DNA of 64,000 nt from JAFAGX01 sp035624215 (GTDB lineage: Bacteria > Acidobacteriota > Terriglobia > Terriglobales > Acidobacteriaceae), in contig DASPRY010000058.1 of NCBI GenBank assembly GCA_035624215.1, positions 1-64,000 on the forward strand, given 5' to 3'. Every line of letters starts with the position of its first letter. Within the stretch, counting starts at the first letter, position 1. Below, piece by piece: positions 8,641 to 18,302 of this stretch. Both the position numbers and the translations under genes were made by a program. The notes beneath the pieces are model-generated. The model worked only from the letters and a program-made list of their open reading frames with translations, was not told the origin of the DNA and ran no database searches.

Positions 8641-9732
8641 ATGCCCAAGCAGAAACTGCACTTAGCCATGATTGGTTCAGGCTTCATCGGGAAAGTGCAT
8701 TCCAACGCGTTTCGGCAGGTCGGTCATTTTTTTGATCTGCCATACGATCTTCTGTTGAAGGTCATCTGTGGACGGAATCCTGAGAAGCTGGAGGCAGCCG
8801 CTGCTCAATGGGGGTGGGACGAAACTGAGACCGATTGGCAAACGGTGGTGGCAAGAAAGGACATCGACGTCGTCGACGTTGCTGTGCCAAATGCATTGCA
8901 TGCACCCATTGCCATTGCCGCCGCGCAGGCCGGAAAAGCCGTGCTGTGCGAAAAACCTCTGGCTGTCTCTCTGGAAGAAGCGAAAAGCATGGCGCAAGCA
9001 GTACACCACGTGCCCAACCTGGTGTGGTTCAACTATCGGCGGCTTCCGGCTGTGGCCTTTGCCAAGCAACTGATCGAAGAAGGACGCATAGGACAAACAT
9101 TCCACTATCGCGCCCTCTACCTCAATCAGTCAGGGAATGACCCCTCAAAAGCCTCAGGATGGCGGTATAAGCGCAATGAAGCCGGAAGCGGAGCTGCGGG
9201 CGACCTGCTCTCGCATTTGATCGATCTCGCCCTCTATCTCAACGGACCCCTCTCCGAGCTCAACGCCATGACTCACATCTTTGCTCCAGAGCGTGATGTG
9301 GATGATGCGGCACTTATGCTGACCCGGTTTGCGAATGGAAGCATTGGCACGTTTGAAGTCAGCCGCTATGGAGTCGGATGCCAAAATCGCAATACCTTTG
9401 AGATTAATGGCTCAAAAGGCATGCTGCGCTTCACTTTGGATGACATGAATCGACTCGACTTCTTCGATGCCCAAGAGGCTTCAAACCTGCAAGGCATGCG
9501 AAGCATAACTGTAACTGGACCTGACCACCCCTACTGGCAGAGTTTCTGGAAACCCGGACACGCAATCGGCTACGAGCACCCATTCATTGCCACCCTCGGC
9601 GATTTTCTCCTTGCCTGGGCACGTCAAGAACCTTTCCACGTCAATTTCGACGACGCTGTTGCCGTGCAACGAGTATTGGACGCTGTAGAACGATCCGCTG
9701 TTTCTCAGAGTTGGGTGAAATTGGATCCTTGA
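8641..9732 (+). CDS. Gfo/Idh/MocA-family oxidoreductase
   Basis: Members oxidise or reduce sugars and inositols with NAD(P). The N-terminal Rossmann motif GSGFIGKVH is at residues 12-20. The EKPLA signature at about residue 101 contains the family lysine, and the C-terminal alpha/beta domain includes GDLLSHLIDLALYL, with the metal- or substrate-side His and Asp typical of the family. At 363 residues it is of standard length, and no export signal is seen. It follows the epimerase by 73 bases and closes the sugar cluster; the next gene is on the opposite strand. Substrate unknown. Confidence 0.88.
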   Translation: MPKQKLHLAMIGSGFIGKVHSNAFRQVGHFFDLPYDLLLKVICGRNPEKLEAAAAQWGWDETETDWQTVVARKDIDVVDVAVPNALHAPIAIAAAQAGKAVLCEKPLAVSLEEAKSMAQAVHHVPNLVWFNYRRLPAVAFAKQLIEEGRIGQTFHYRALYLNQSGNDPSKASGWRYKRNEAGSGAAGDLLSHLIDLALYLNGPLSELNAMTHIFAPERDVDDAALMLTRFANGSIGTFEVSRYGVGCQNRNTFEINGSKGMLRFTLDDMNRLDFFDAQEASNLQGMRSITVTGPDHPYWQSFWKPGHAIGYEHPFIATLGDFLLAWARQEPFHVNFDDAVAVQRVLDAVERSAVSQSWVKLDP

Positions 9733-9765
9733 GGGCAAAACCCCGCGCAACGCCGACACCAGTTC

Positions 9766-12267
9766 TTACTGAACTCTTACCTTCCCCGTTAATTCGATAT
9801 CTGCGCTTGAGCGCCCCACGTAGAGATCGAAATCGCCAGGCGCCGCCGTCCACTGGTGGCTGTTGACGTCGTAATAGGAAAAGGCCCGCCGGTTGAGACT
9901 GATCTGAACATGCCTCGTTTCCCCGGGATTAAGGTTTATCTTCGCAAAACCCTTCAGTTCCTTCATCGGACGCGGGACCCTGGCATGGCGATCGCCGACG
10001 TAAACTTCCGCGACCTCTGCACCGGCACGCTTTCCGGTGTTGGTTACGTCAAAGGCCACCGTAACCGGCTGGTCACCAGACGCCTGTGCCGGCGACACCG
10101 TCAGGTTTTCGTAGGCAAACGTGGTGTAAGAAAGTCCGTATCCAAACGGGAACAGCGGTTTGATTCCTGACTTGTCAAAATGACGATATCCCGTGAAGAT
10201 ACCTTCCGAATACGCGACCCTCTTTTCCCCATTCTTTGGATAGTAGGTGTCATGAACCGCGTTATCCTCCCAACGACGTTCGAAGGAGATCGGCAGCCTT
10301 CCTGATGGGTTGAACTCACCAAAAAGGAGCTGTGCCAGCGCTGTTCCCCCTTCTTGTCCGGAATACCAAGCCTCCAAAAGCGCCGGAACGCGGTCCAGCC
10401 ACCCACTCAGGTCCACACTGCCACCGGAAGTCAGGACCACGATGGTTCTCTTGTTGAGGGCAGCAACCTCGCTAACGAGTTCGTCTTGTGCGGGAGGCAG
10501 ACGGAATTCGCGGTCTGAGCTCTCGCCCTCGATAGATGCATCGAAGCCCACGGCCAGCACAACGGCGTCCGCCCGCGAAGCCAGAGATTTTGCAGACGGG
10601 CTCACTAAGGTCTCCGGACGCACAATCCCAAGATTTAAGACGGTTTTTCCCCATCCGTGGTGAGCACAGTAATCCAACTCGATCTGATGAGGACTGGCGG
10701 TGAGAGTCATCGGAACCTCGCTCACAAAGGCATACCAGTTGCTCCAGTTGTCAAATACCAGCCTGTTGTCAACATAGAGCCTGTATCCGCCGTTTTCACC
10801 CGGACCCTGCACGAGCACTAGGTAATTACCGGGAGTGTTGGGCGTAAAGTAGCCCGTCCAACGAACCGACATGTCGGCATGCGCACCGTCGTCGCCACGG
10901 GCTGGTTCGAAGTGGAGATGTTTATCAATACTCGTCGCGACCGGTGCGCCGCTGAGATCCGCAGTGGTAAAAAACTCTGCTTTCAGACCGGGTGCTCCAC
11001 CTGCGGCTTCCGTCGTGAACTCAGTTTGCTTTGCAATCTCCTCCAACGTGGGAATTCCGCGCTGGTAATAAACTTTTGCTCCGCTGCCCAGGTAATTCGT
11101 AATCCCTTCTAAGTAACTTATTGCAACAAATGGCTTAGCCTCGGCACTGCCTCCACCCCCGGGTTGTGCCGGATATGCATCGGGTCCAATCACGGCAATC
11201 GACTTAACTTGCCCCCTGTTCAAGGGGAGAAGATTGCCCTCGTTCTTGAGCAGAACCATGCCGTCACGCGCAGCCTCCAGGGCCACCTCCCTGCCCTCCG
11301 GATTGAAGAGCGGGATGGATGAGTCGGTCTGGTCGCGATCCAGCCATCCGAACTGGATTGCCGTGCGCAAAATACGCCGGACTTTATCGTCAATGGTTGC
11401 CACGCTGACGGTGCCCGCTTGCACCGCCGGCAGCAACGTGCCACGGTTCATAAGCTTGCCCGAAGGCATCTCCAGATCAAGTCCGCCATTCGCCGCCGCG
11501 ACGCCATCGTAAGTCGAAGTCCAATCCGACATCAGGATTCCGGAGAAGCCCCATTCTTTCTTGACTACGTCGGTGTTCAGATAGGCATTCTGGCTCATGT
11601 GGATACCGTTGGTGAGGTTGTAGGAATCCATGACGGCGCCAACGTGAGCTTCTTTAATCGCAGCTTCGAAGACCGGCATGTAGATTTCGCGCATAGTGCG
11701 CTCGTCGATAACAGAATCAATATTGTGCCGGTCGTACTCCTGATTGTTTCCCAAGTAGTGCTTGATGGTGGCGCTCACACCCTGGCTTTGAAGTCCCTCA
11801 ATATAAGCCACCGCGGTTCGGGCGCTGAGAAATGGATCTTCGCCGAAGTACTCGAAGTTCCGGCCGCACAGGGGAGCACGATAGATATTGACTCCGGGAC
11901 CCAGCATGAAATGCACTCCGCGTGCGCGGGCGTCCTGTCCGATAACTCCTCCGACCCGCCGCGCCAGCTCAGGGTCCCACGTGGCTGCCAGCCCAATGCC
12001 ACCGAAGACTGTCGATGGTCCGTAGTTCCGCACTCCCACAGGTCCATCAGCCATCTTCAAACGCGGCAGGCCGATGCGCGGAATGGCGCGAATGTAAAAA
12101 TCATCGACCCCGCCGATAAGGTCAATCTTCTCTTCCAGGGTCAGTTGCTTGAGTAGAAAATCGACCCTGGCTTCGACGTCCGCCTGCGTCTTCTGCTGCG
12201 CCTGGCATAATCCGGGAAGAATGAGAACCGAAAAGAGCAGCCAAATGCACCGGTGCTTACGTGCCAT
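9766..12267 (-). CDS. Exported GH3 beta-glycosidase with inserted PA14 domain
   Basis: A family 3 glycoside hydrolase releasing terminal beta-linked sugars such as glucose or xylose. A Sec signal covers residues 1-23 (cleavage near CQAQ). The N-terminal TIM-barrel has the KH motif (Lys169-His170) and the nucleophile Asp248 in ILMSDW. The alpha/beta sandwich domain is split by a PA14 carbohydrate-binding domain at about residues 415-560 (RWTGYFTPNTPGNYLVLVQG). A fibronectin-III-like C-terminal domain ends the protein (VTNTGKRAGAEVAEVYVG). At 833 residues the size fits PA14-bearing GH3 enzymes. It lies 20 bases downstream of the GlcG-like gene, on the same strand. Confidence 0.92.
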   Translation of the reverse strand: MARKHRCIWLLFSVLILPGLCQAQQKTQADVEARVDFLLKQLTLEEKIDLIGGVDDFYIRAIPRIGLPRLKMADGPVGVRNYGPSTVFGGIGLAATWDPELARRVGGVIGQDARARGVHFMLGPGVNIYRAPLCGRNFEYFGEDPFLSARTAVAYIEGLQSQGVSATIKHYLGNNQEYDRHNIDSVIDERTMREIYMPVFEAAIKEAHVGAVMDSYNLTNGIHMSQNAYLNTDVVKKEWGFSGILMSDWTSTYDGVAAANGGLDLEMPSGKLMNRGTLLPAVQAGTVSVATIDDKVRRILRTAIQFGWLDRDQTDSSIPLFNPEGREVALEAARDGMVLLKNEGNLLPLNRGQVKSIAVIGPDAYPAQPGGGGSAEAKPFVAISYLEGITNYLGSGAKVYYQRGIPTLEEIAKQTEFTTEAAGGAPGLKAEFFTTADLSGAPVATSIDKHLHFEPARGDDGAHADMSVRWTGYFTPNTPGNYLVLVQGPGENGGYRLYVDNRLVFDNWSNWYAFVSEVPMTLTASPHQIELDYCAHHGWGKTVLNLGIVRPETLVSPSAKSLASRADAVVLAVGFDASIEGESSDREFRLPPAQDELVSEVAALNKRTIVVLTSGGSVDLSGWLDRVPALLEAWYSGQEGGTALAQLLFGEFNPSGRLPISFERRWEDNAVHDTYYPKNGEKRVAYSEGIFTGYRHFDKSGIKPLFPFGYGLSYTTFAYENLTVSPAQASGDQPVTVAFDVTNTGKRAGAEVAEVYVGDRHARVPRPMKELKGFAKINLNPGETRHVQISLNRRAFSYYDVNSHQWTAAPGDFDLYVGRSSADIELTGKVRVQ

Positions 12268-12287
12268 GCAAACCTCCGTTGCACATC

Positions 12288-12713
12288 CTACGCTTTCTGG
12301 GCGGCGATGAGTTCGAGGCCGAGTGTCGCCAGTTCGATGTCTTCGGTCGACGAGAGACCGCTGACACCAATCGCACCGACCACCTCGCCATCTTTCCAGA
12401 TAGGTACGCCGCCACCCCAGCCGACAAATCTGGGATCACCATAATAGGCAATGTCGTGTCCCTTTTCCGGATGCCGCACCTTTTCGCCGATTTCCTTGGT
12501 CGGCTTGCGCTCGCGAGCTGCTGTCCACGCCTTATTCGCGGCAATGCGAATTGAAGAAATTGGAGCGCCATCCATGCGCGCAAAGGCGATGAGCTCACCG
12601 TGGGAGTCAGAAACTGCGATGACAGCAGCTTTTTTCTCTTGCAAGGCTTTCTCAACGATTAGATCGATAATTTGTTTCGCTTCGGAGTACTCAATGGTCC
12701 GACTTGTTTTCAT
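12288..12713 (-). CDS. GlcG/HbpS-like protein (heme-degrading domain, DUF336)
   Basis: A single-domain protein of 141 residues, the full size of this family. The pattern IAVSDSHGELIAFARMDGA near the N-terminus and GGVPIWKDGEVVGAIGVSG near the C-terminus are the two conserved blocks. Some relatives bind or degrade heme (HbpS); many in sugar or glycolate operons have no proven role. No signal peptide is visible, so it is probably cytoplasmic. It is followed 20 bases later by the GH3 gene and preceded by the terminator of the TonB receptor, so it begins its own transcription unit. A heme link here is not supported by the neighbours. Confidence 0.85.
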   Translation of the reverse strand: MKTSRTIEYSEAKQIIDLIVEKALQEKKAAVIAVSDSHGELIAFARMDGAPISSIRIAANKAWTAARERKPTKEIGEKVRHPEKGHDIAYYGDPRFVGWGGGVPIWKDGEVVGAIGVSGLSSTEDIELATLGLELIAAQKA

Positions 12714-12785
12714 CTCTTGCGACAGCCGTCTTTAAGGCAGGTAGAGCTGCAACGGCGAGAATTGATCAGCGGTCATGTCAGGGAC

Positions 12786-12823
12786 AAAAAAATTCCGGAC
12801 CGGGAGAAAGGCCCGATCCGGAA
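12786..12823 (-). terminator. Rho-independent terminator of the TonB receptor gene
   Basis: Read on the minus strand, a 7-bp stem (TTCCGGA with its complement) continues, after one C-A mismatch, into a 4-bp GC stem around a 7-base loop, and is followed directly by seven T residues. It begins 11 bases after the stop codon at 12834. This is the clearest intrinsic terminator in the window and separates the receptor gene from the GlcG-GH3 unit. Confidence 0.85.
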
Positions 12824-12833
12824 AATAATCCGC

Positions 12834-15800
12834 TCAGAAATTGAATTTCAAGCCGAGTTGTATGAGTCGCGGGTTGCTGTTGGGATTCGTGCTGCTGATC
12901 ACACCGAATGTACCAACTCCCAAGCCCGTACCCGGGAGCCCGAATTGCACACGATTGAACAGATTGAAGAACTCAACCCGGAACTCCAGGTTTGTGTGCT
13001 CGGTGATGCCGGTCCTCTTGAAAATAGCGAAATCAAAGTTATTGATTCCGTCTGCGCGCAGCGTGGAATCTACGCGCGCCTCATCACCAAAACCCCACTG
13101 CGGAGGCGATGAGAAGCAAGCTGTATTAAACCACTCCGCAAGTGTGCGGCTGCCCGCCTTGCTGCAACCTGCTACCACGTCGGGACGAATGGCGCCTGTG
13201 CCAAAGCCGGCATTTGACAAGGCGGTGCTCGCGCCAGACCAGGTAATCTTGAGCGGGAAACCGCGCTGGAAAGTGGTAATGCCGTCCACGCCCCAGCCGG
13301 AAACCACTCTGTTGGCTGCTCCTCCCAAGCTGTTCAGCCACATCTTTCCTTTGCCAAACGGCAAGTCCAAGACATAGCTGACTACCAGCCGCTGGGGCAC
13401 ATCCTCTGAAGAAAGAGACCTCTCTCCATCGAGGTTGTTGAAGTCTTGCACCTGCCCCACCGTGCCAGTAGAGCCGTTCTCGAGCCAACTGGTGAGGGTA
13501 TCGGTATTGGTCATGAGCTTGGCGTTGGTGTATGCGACCAACAGCGTGCCACCACCCTGGAATCGCCGGGTTACGCTGACCTGCAGCGAATTATAGGTGC
13601 TGCCGCAGCACCCTTGTCCCGCCATGTTCAACTGGGTGTACTGCGGGTAGGGGCGATCGAGTTGCCCGGCGAGAATAGTTGGAGCGCTGAGCACGGCATT
13701 TGGACTTGAGATGGGATTCGGGATCGACTTGACAATCGCTACCGGTTGGCCGGCAGCGGCTTGCGCGGCTGCCTGAGAAATGAAAGAGTCCGGGATCTGG
13801 TTGATGGAGATGCTGGGGTTGTAGTTGGCAAGGTGGACACCGTGCGAACCCGCATAGGCCACGTCGGCAAAGAAGCCTCCGGGCAACTGACGTTGAATAT
13901 CGAGATTGTACTGCTGCACGTATGCCGGTTTCGGGAGCAGGTACGGTGCCAGAGTAGGAGCGCCGTTGGCGGCGACGAAATGCGAAGTATTTCCATTTCT
14001 ACCCGGCGGCGGCAAAATTCCGTTGGCGCCGAAGGGCCCGACATTCGCACAAGACGCAACAAAGGCAGCATACCCTCCACCTACTGCGGTGCAAGTGCTT
14101 GCATCGAGACTAGCCGACGGCGACAGGCCATGATTTAGGGTGCCAAAGAACGGCGTCGTGGCAAGGTTAATCACGTCGTTATCCGGATTGAGTTGGAAAA
14201 CTACGTAGTTCGGAACCCAGAAGACGCCGTAGCCACCGCGGAGCACGGTTTTGGGGTTGATGCTATAGGCAAAACCGAGGCGCGGAGCAAGCTCTTTCTT
14301 ATCCAGCGGAATGTTGTTTCTACTGCCGTTGGGCCCGTTCTCAACCAGCGACACGTCCCCGATACATGGCGATCCGGGGATCCCAAGGCCGGTTGTCTGA
14401 TTAAGCTGACACCCGGTGACGCTGGCATTCGTCAGGGTTGGGTCCCAATAACTCAAACGGTTGAAACGTTCTGACCACGGCCCCTGAAACTCCCAACGAA
14501 GACCCAAGTTCAAGGTCAGCTTGGAGGTGTAGCGCCAGGTGTCATTTACATAAACCGCACGGTAGGTTTGACGGCCCTGGGTCTGCGCAGGAACCTGGGC
14601 AGCGCCCTCGGTCTGGTTGATGAAGGTCGACGGCCCATTCTGAGCCAAGCCTAAAAGAAAATCTGCGAAAGCAAAACCTGTGTTGGGGACGGTCGTAACA
14701 ACGCCCCCCGCAACGCTCTGCTGTGCCGTCCAGGATCCTAAGAAGCCAAATGCTCCGCTGGCGATGTTGGTTTGAAAGTAGTTGTCCAACCCCAGTAAAT
14801 ACTGGCCGCCAAATTGCACGGTGTGCTTGCCGCGAATCACGGTCAACTGCGGCGACGCGTTGTACTGCGTGTTGTGATCGCCAATCGCACTGTTGCCCTG
14901 GCTTCTGCCAATATCGCCGGAGAAAGGAAATGCGGGCGTGGGAGGCGTCCGCATGACGGAAGGAATTACGCCATTATAGCTGGCTGGCCATCCGAGATCG
15001 GTGAGATCGAAACCGGATAGGATTGGCGCCCGCTTGTAAACAAAGCGGCTTCCTGAAAGATTCAAGTCAAAGATGACGGTCGGGCTGAAAGTGTGGTTGA
15101 TATCGAACGCAATAGCCTTGGTGTGATAAATCTCCGAGCAGCGGTCAAAACAATACCCCGTGCCAAGCGGATTGGTTGGCAAATCAGTCAAGCCGTAATA
15201 AGTGAAGCGACCAAATACGTGGGTCTTGTCCGAAAGGTTGTAGTCACCACGCCCGACGGCTTGGTTGGTGTTACCGCCACTTGGGCTGGCGGCGGTGAAG
15301 TTGTTGGTGCCATCAACAGCTGGACCGGTGGGAGGAACAAAGTATGTGTCCCACAACTTGGTCCCGGCCTTGCTCCACTCCGCTTGCGGGATTTGGTTGT
15401 TTGGGTAAGCGGTACGGGCTCCCGTTACAGGATTGACCGAGTATGGGTCGTAGAGTTGAATCGGTGTCGGCAGCCCCAACAGGGCGGAAAAATCGCCCTG
15501 CCGTTCCGCGAGTGTGGGGACGGTGGTTGACAAAACGCTGCCCGTACGCTGCCGGTACTCCTCCCAACTTCCAAAAAAGAACAGCTTATTCTTAACTACC
15601 GGCCCGCCAACATTGAATCCGTACTGATTCTGGACATAGGGCGGCTGTTCATTTTTCTTGCCGGCGAGCAGCTCGGTCTGCTTATTGAAATATTCGTTCG
15701 CGTTCAAAATCTTGTTGCGGAGGAATTCGTACACCTCGCCATGGAAGCTATTGCTTCCCGATTTGGTACTGAAATTGACTACACCGCCGGAATATTTACC

Positions 15801-16508
15801 CCAGTCGGCGCCCACATTGTTGTACTGCACTTTGAATTCGCCGACTGAATCCTGGATCGGGATCAGGATGGGAAGATTGATGTAGCCAATATTCAAGGGC
15901 TGGCCATCCAGGTACTCCGCGCTCTCATTCGCGAACGAACCACCGACCTGATAGTTTCCCCAACTGAAAGGGTTCTCGCCCACGGGTGTGCCGCCGGATC
16001 CGCCCTGGGCGACGGCCGCAGGAGAGAGCGTAATCAGGTTGTAAATATTGCGGCCATTCAAAGGCAGCTCAGTAGCCTTGCGCTCCTCAATGACTTGCCC
16101 GAGCGAAGAAGTTTCCGTCTGTAGCAATGGGGTTTCCGACGTAACCTCGACACTCTCACTGACTTGGCCGACAGTCAGACTGACATCAATACGAGTCGTT
16201 TGCTGTACTTCAACCACCACCAGCGTGCGCGTTGTCTTCTTGAAGCCCACCTTCTCGACATCAATTCGGTACTGGCCCGGAGCAAGGTTGGGAAACGCGT
16301 ATAGCCCATCAGCGTTGGTGGGCTGGGTGCGTCTTTCTGTCGTGCTCACGTTGGTCAAGGTTACCTGGGCATCGGGAACCGCTGCCCCAGTAGGATCAAA
16401 CACTGTACCAGTAATCGAGCCGTAAGTACTCTGTCCGTACAGGGAAACGGAAGCAAAAATCACGACGGCCACAAAGGTGAAAAACGCCCAAAACCTAGGA
16501 GACGGCAT
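12834..16508 (-). CDS. TonB-dependent receptor with N-terminal carboxypeptidase-regulatory domain (Oar-like)
   Basis: A 1,224-residue outer-membrane protein. The start is ATG 16508 (MPSPRFWAFFTFVAVV), which gives a clean Sec signal ending near SLYGQS; an upstream ATG at 16556 would bury it. Residues about 27-110 form a carboxypeptidase-regulatory-like beta-sandwich (GSITGTVFDPTGAAVPDAQV). A plug domain follows (ELPLNGRNIYNL), then a long beta-barrel ending in the aromatic LGLKFNF typical of barrel insertion. Such proteins in Acidobacteriota probably take up oligosaccharides, but no ligand is shown. It is divergent from a LacI gene with a shared operator, which suggests induction by a sugar. 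A strong terminator follows. Confidence 0.9.
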   Translation of the reverse strand: MPSPRFWAFFTFVAVVIFASVSLYGQSTYGSITGTVFDPTGAAVPDAQVTLTNVSTTERRTQPTNADGLYAFPNLAPGQYRIDVEKVGFKKTTRTLVVVEVQQTTRIDVSLTVGQVSESVEVTSETPLLQTETSSLGQVIEERKATELPLNGRNIYNLITLSPAAVAQGGSGGTPVGENPFSWGNYQVGGSFANESAEYLDGQPLNIGYINLPILIPIQDSVGEFKVQYNNVGADWGKYSGGVVNFSTKSGSNSFHGEVYEFLRNKILNANEYFNKQTELLAGKKNEQPPYVQNQYGFNVGGPVVKNKLFFFGSWEEYRQRTGSVLSTTVPTLAERQGDFSALLGLPTPIQLYDPYSVNPVTGARTAYPNNQIPQAEWSKAGTKLWDTYFVPPTGPAVDGTNNFTAASPSGGNTNQAVGRGDYNLSDKTHVFGRFTYYGLTDLPTNPLGTGYCFDRCSEIYHTKAIAFDINHTFSPTVIFDLNLSGSRFVYKRAPILSGFDLTDLGWPASYNGVIPSVMRTPPTPAFPFSGDIGRSQGNSAIGDHNTQYNASPQLTVIRGKHTVQFGGQYLLGLDNYFQTNIASGAFGFLGSWTAQQSVAGGVVTTVPNTGFAFADFLLGLAQNGPSTFINQTEGAAQVPAQTQGRQTYRAVYVNDTWRYTSKLTLNLGLRWEFQGPWSERFNRLSYWDPTLTNASVTGCQLNQTTGLGIPGSPCIGDVSLVENGPNGSRNNIPLDKKELAPRLGFAYSINPKTVLRGGYGVFWVPNYVVFQLNPDNDVINLATTPFFGTLNHGLSPSASLDASTCTAVGGGYAAFVASCANVGPFGANGILPPPGRNGNTSHFVAANGAPTLAPYLLPKPAYVQQYNLDIQRQLPGGFFADVAYAGSHGVHLANYNPSISINQIPDSFISQAAAQAAAGQPVAIVKSIPNPISSPNAVLSAPTILAGQLDRPYPQYTQLNMAGQGCCGSTYNSLQVSVTRRFQGGGTLLVAYTNAKLMTNTDTLTSWLENGSTGTVGQVQDFNNLDGERSLSSEDVPQRLVVSYVLDLPFGKGKMWLNSLGGAANRVVSGWGVDGITTFQRGFPLKITWSGASTALSNAGFGTGAIRPDVVAGCSKAGSRTLAEWFNTACFSSPPQWGFGDEARVDSTLRADGINNFDFAIFKRTGITEHTNLEFRVEFFNLFNRVQFGLPGTGLGVGTFGVISSTNPNSNPRLIQLGLKFNF

Positions 16509-16610
16509 ATCACACCCCACACGATTTTTTGAAATCCGGTGGAGTTTGCAGTACAAGAACCGCGATTGTCAAGAAAAATATAACCTTTTTAAGTTAGAGC
16601 ACCGTTAACT

Positions 16611-16630
16611 TTGGGTAATCGTTTACCCAA
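16611..16630. promoter_or_regulatory. LacI-family operator between receptor and regulator genes
   Basis: TTGGGTAATCGTTTACCCAA is a 20-bp inverted repeat with one mismatched pair near the centre. It lies 34 bases before the LacI start at 16664 and about 100 bases before the receptor start on the other strand, well placed to control both genes. It shares GTAAACG on one half with the sites at 1727 and 59653 but has GGG flanks instead of GAG. Confidence 0.75.
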
Positions 16631-16663
16631 TTTGCTACAGATCAGTGGTATCGTTATTGCCCC

Positions 16664-17668
16664 ATGGCCGCCACCATGCAAGACATAGCGCGCGATCTGA
16701 AGATCTCGGCCGTCACGGTATCCAAAGTTCTACGAAATCAAGGCAGGATCAGCGCAGCCACCAGAAAACGCGTATTACGGCGTGCCAAGCAACTGAATTA
16801 TCAGATGAATTGGGTCGCCCGCAGTCTGGTGACGCGGCGCACCTATTCGATTGGCCTGCTTCTGCCGGAGTTCACTCATCCGTTCTTCGCTGAGATCGCC
16901 AGAGCCGTGGCCCAGACTGTCCGGCCACACGGGTATCACGTGATCACCTCGTATTTTGAGGAAGATCCTGAACTGGAAGAGAGTGAATGCGAATCTCTGC
17001 TGGCTCGGCAAGTTGATGGGCTCATTGTGGCTTCCGCCCAGGGCCCGCACCGTAGTCGGCTTTTCGAGAAGGTCCGAAGGCGAAAGGTGCCTTACGTTTT
17101 GATCGACCGTCCTATCCCTGGTCTACAGGCACCATTTGTCGGAGTCAACAACCGTGCCGTAGGGCGCCTGGCAACGGAGCACTTGATAGCCCAGAAGTGC
17201 CGACGAATTGCCCATCTCCGCGGTCCTGAAATGGGCATTGCCAGAGAGCGACTCCAAGGCTACCGCCAAGCGCTCGCCAATCATGGCCTCACTGCACGTA
17301 GAGAATACATACTAGCCGCTGGACACGAGGATCAAACTGGGTACGCGGCGATGCTACGGTTGCTCCGCCTGCGTCCAATGCCAGACGGAGTTTTCTGCTA
17401 TAACGACCCGGTCGCCATCGGTGCTATGAAGGCTATCGTCGAGCAAGGTTTGAGCGTGCCTCATGATGTGGCTGTCGTAGGCGCGGGTAATGTTCACTAT
17501 TGCGACGCACTGGCGGTTCCACTGACCACGGTCGATCAGGGAACATGCCAGATGGGGAGTCAAGCAGCTGAACTGCTTATCGCCCTGATCGCCAGCAAGG
17601 GTCGTCATCGGCCCCCAAAAATTTTAATTCCGCTGAGATTGGTCGTGCGAGAATCGACTGAGCGTTAG
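16664..17668 (+). CDS. LacI-family transcriptional regulator
   Basis: A 334-residue sugar-responsive repressor of normal length. The helix-turn-helix is at residues 5-25 (MQDIARDLKISAVTVSKVLR), followed by the hinge with YQMNWVARSL, then a periplasmic-binding-protein-like sensor domain (SIGLLLPEFTHPFFAEIARA; FCYNDPVAIGAMKA). The start may be ATG 16664 or ATG 16676. It is divergent from the TonB receptor and probably controls it through the palindrome at 16611-16630. A decayed copy of its last 240 bases lies at 18303-18541. Confidence 0.92.
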   Translation: MAATMQDIARDLKISAVTVSKVLRNQGRISAATRKRVLRRAKQLNYQMNWVARSLVTRRTYSIGLLLPEFTHPFFAEIARAVAQTVRPHGYHVITSYFEEDPELEESECESLLARQVDGLIVASAQGPHRSRLFEKVRRRKVPYVLIDRPIPGLQAPFVGVNNRAVGRLATEHLIAQKCRRIAHLRGPEMGIARERLQGYRQALANHGLTARREYILAAGHEDQTGYAAMLRLLRLRPMPDGVFCYNDPVAIGAMKAIVEQGLSVPHDVAVVGAGNVHYCDALAVPLTTVDQGTCQMGSQAAELLIALIASKGRHRPPKILIPLRLVVRESTER

Positions 17669-17787
17669 TTTCCCAGCAACCGAAGCAGCACCTTAGTGTA
17701 CAAATGAAACTCACTCGTTTTGCAATGGCGCTTGCGGTCGCCGGACACCCACGACCATTCCACCAGTCCTAATCAACAGGAACCGAT

Positions 17788-18141
17788 CTACTCTGGGGAG
17801 TGGGAAAGCCGCTTGGAAATTTCAGTCGCGTGAAATTCCTTTTTGTCGTCGTACGAACCCACGCAAATTACATAATCACCGTCCTTGACCTGGCTGGCGT
17901 CAATGGTGTTCACCTTCTTCTCGCCGTGATACTGGCTCACCCACTTGGTGGAAGCGTCGTAATGTACCGTTCTCTGCCCCAATTTCTCCGTCCGGACGTC
18001 GAGTGTCGAGTTGTCCGTATTGCTGCGCACAATCCTGCCCTCCACACGAGCCTCCTTCGTGGCACCTTGGGCGAACCCGAACGTCGACATCGAGAAGACA
18101 AGCACGACCATGAACAACACAGCTGCCACTTTCTTCAACAT
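17788..18141 (-). CDS. Small exported protein, unknown function
   Basis: 117 residues when started at ATG 18141, where a GAAAGGGG ribosome-binding site lies upstream; the longer frame to 18273 has no such site. Residues 1-25 form a Sec signal (MLKKVAAVLFMVVLVFSMST, cleavage near FGFAQG). The mature part reads like a small beta-barrel: VEGRIVRSNTDNSTLDVRTE, then Tyr/Trp strands and KDGDYVICVGSYDDKKEFHA, resembling the OB-like DUF5666 type, though I cannot confirm the family. It sits between the intact lacI gene and its decayed 3' copy, on the opposite strand to both, so it may have arrived with the rearrangement. Confidence 0.65.
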   Translation of the reverse strand: MLKKVAAVLFMVVLVFSMSTFGFAQGATKEARVEGRIVRSNTDNSTLDVRTEKLGQRTVHYDASTKWVSQYHGEKKVNTIDASQVKDGDYVICVGSYDDKKEFHATEISKRLSHSPE

Positions 18142-18302
18142 GTGAATTCCCCTTTCGCTGTTAAAGAGTCCAATGCTTGGCGAGTAAGAATAGACTGCGC
18201 AAGCGAAAACAGCAAGCCCAACAAAGACGGTTTGCTCCCGAAAACGCCCCCGTCCCCATCGTGAGGCGCCCATAGCACGTGTTAATACAGGACAGCCCCC
18301 TC

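Noticed and set aside
11419..12156. A 245-codon plus-strand frame opposite the GH3 gene
   Set aside because: The GH3 frame carries the catalytic motifs; this one has no recognisable pattern.
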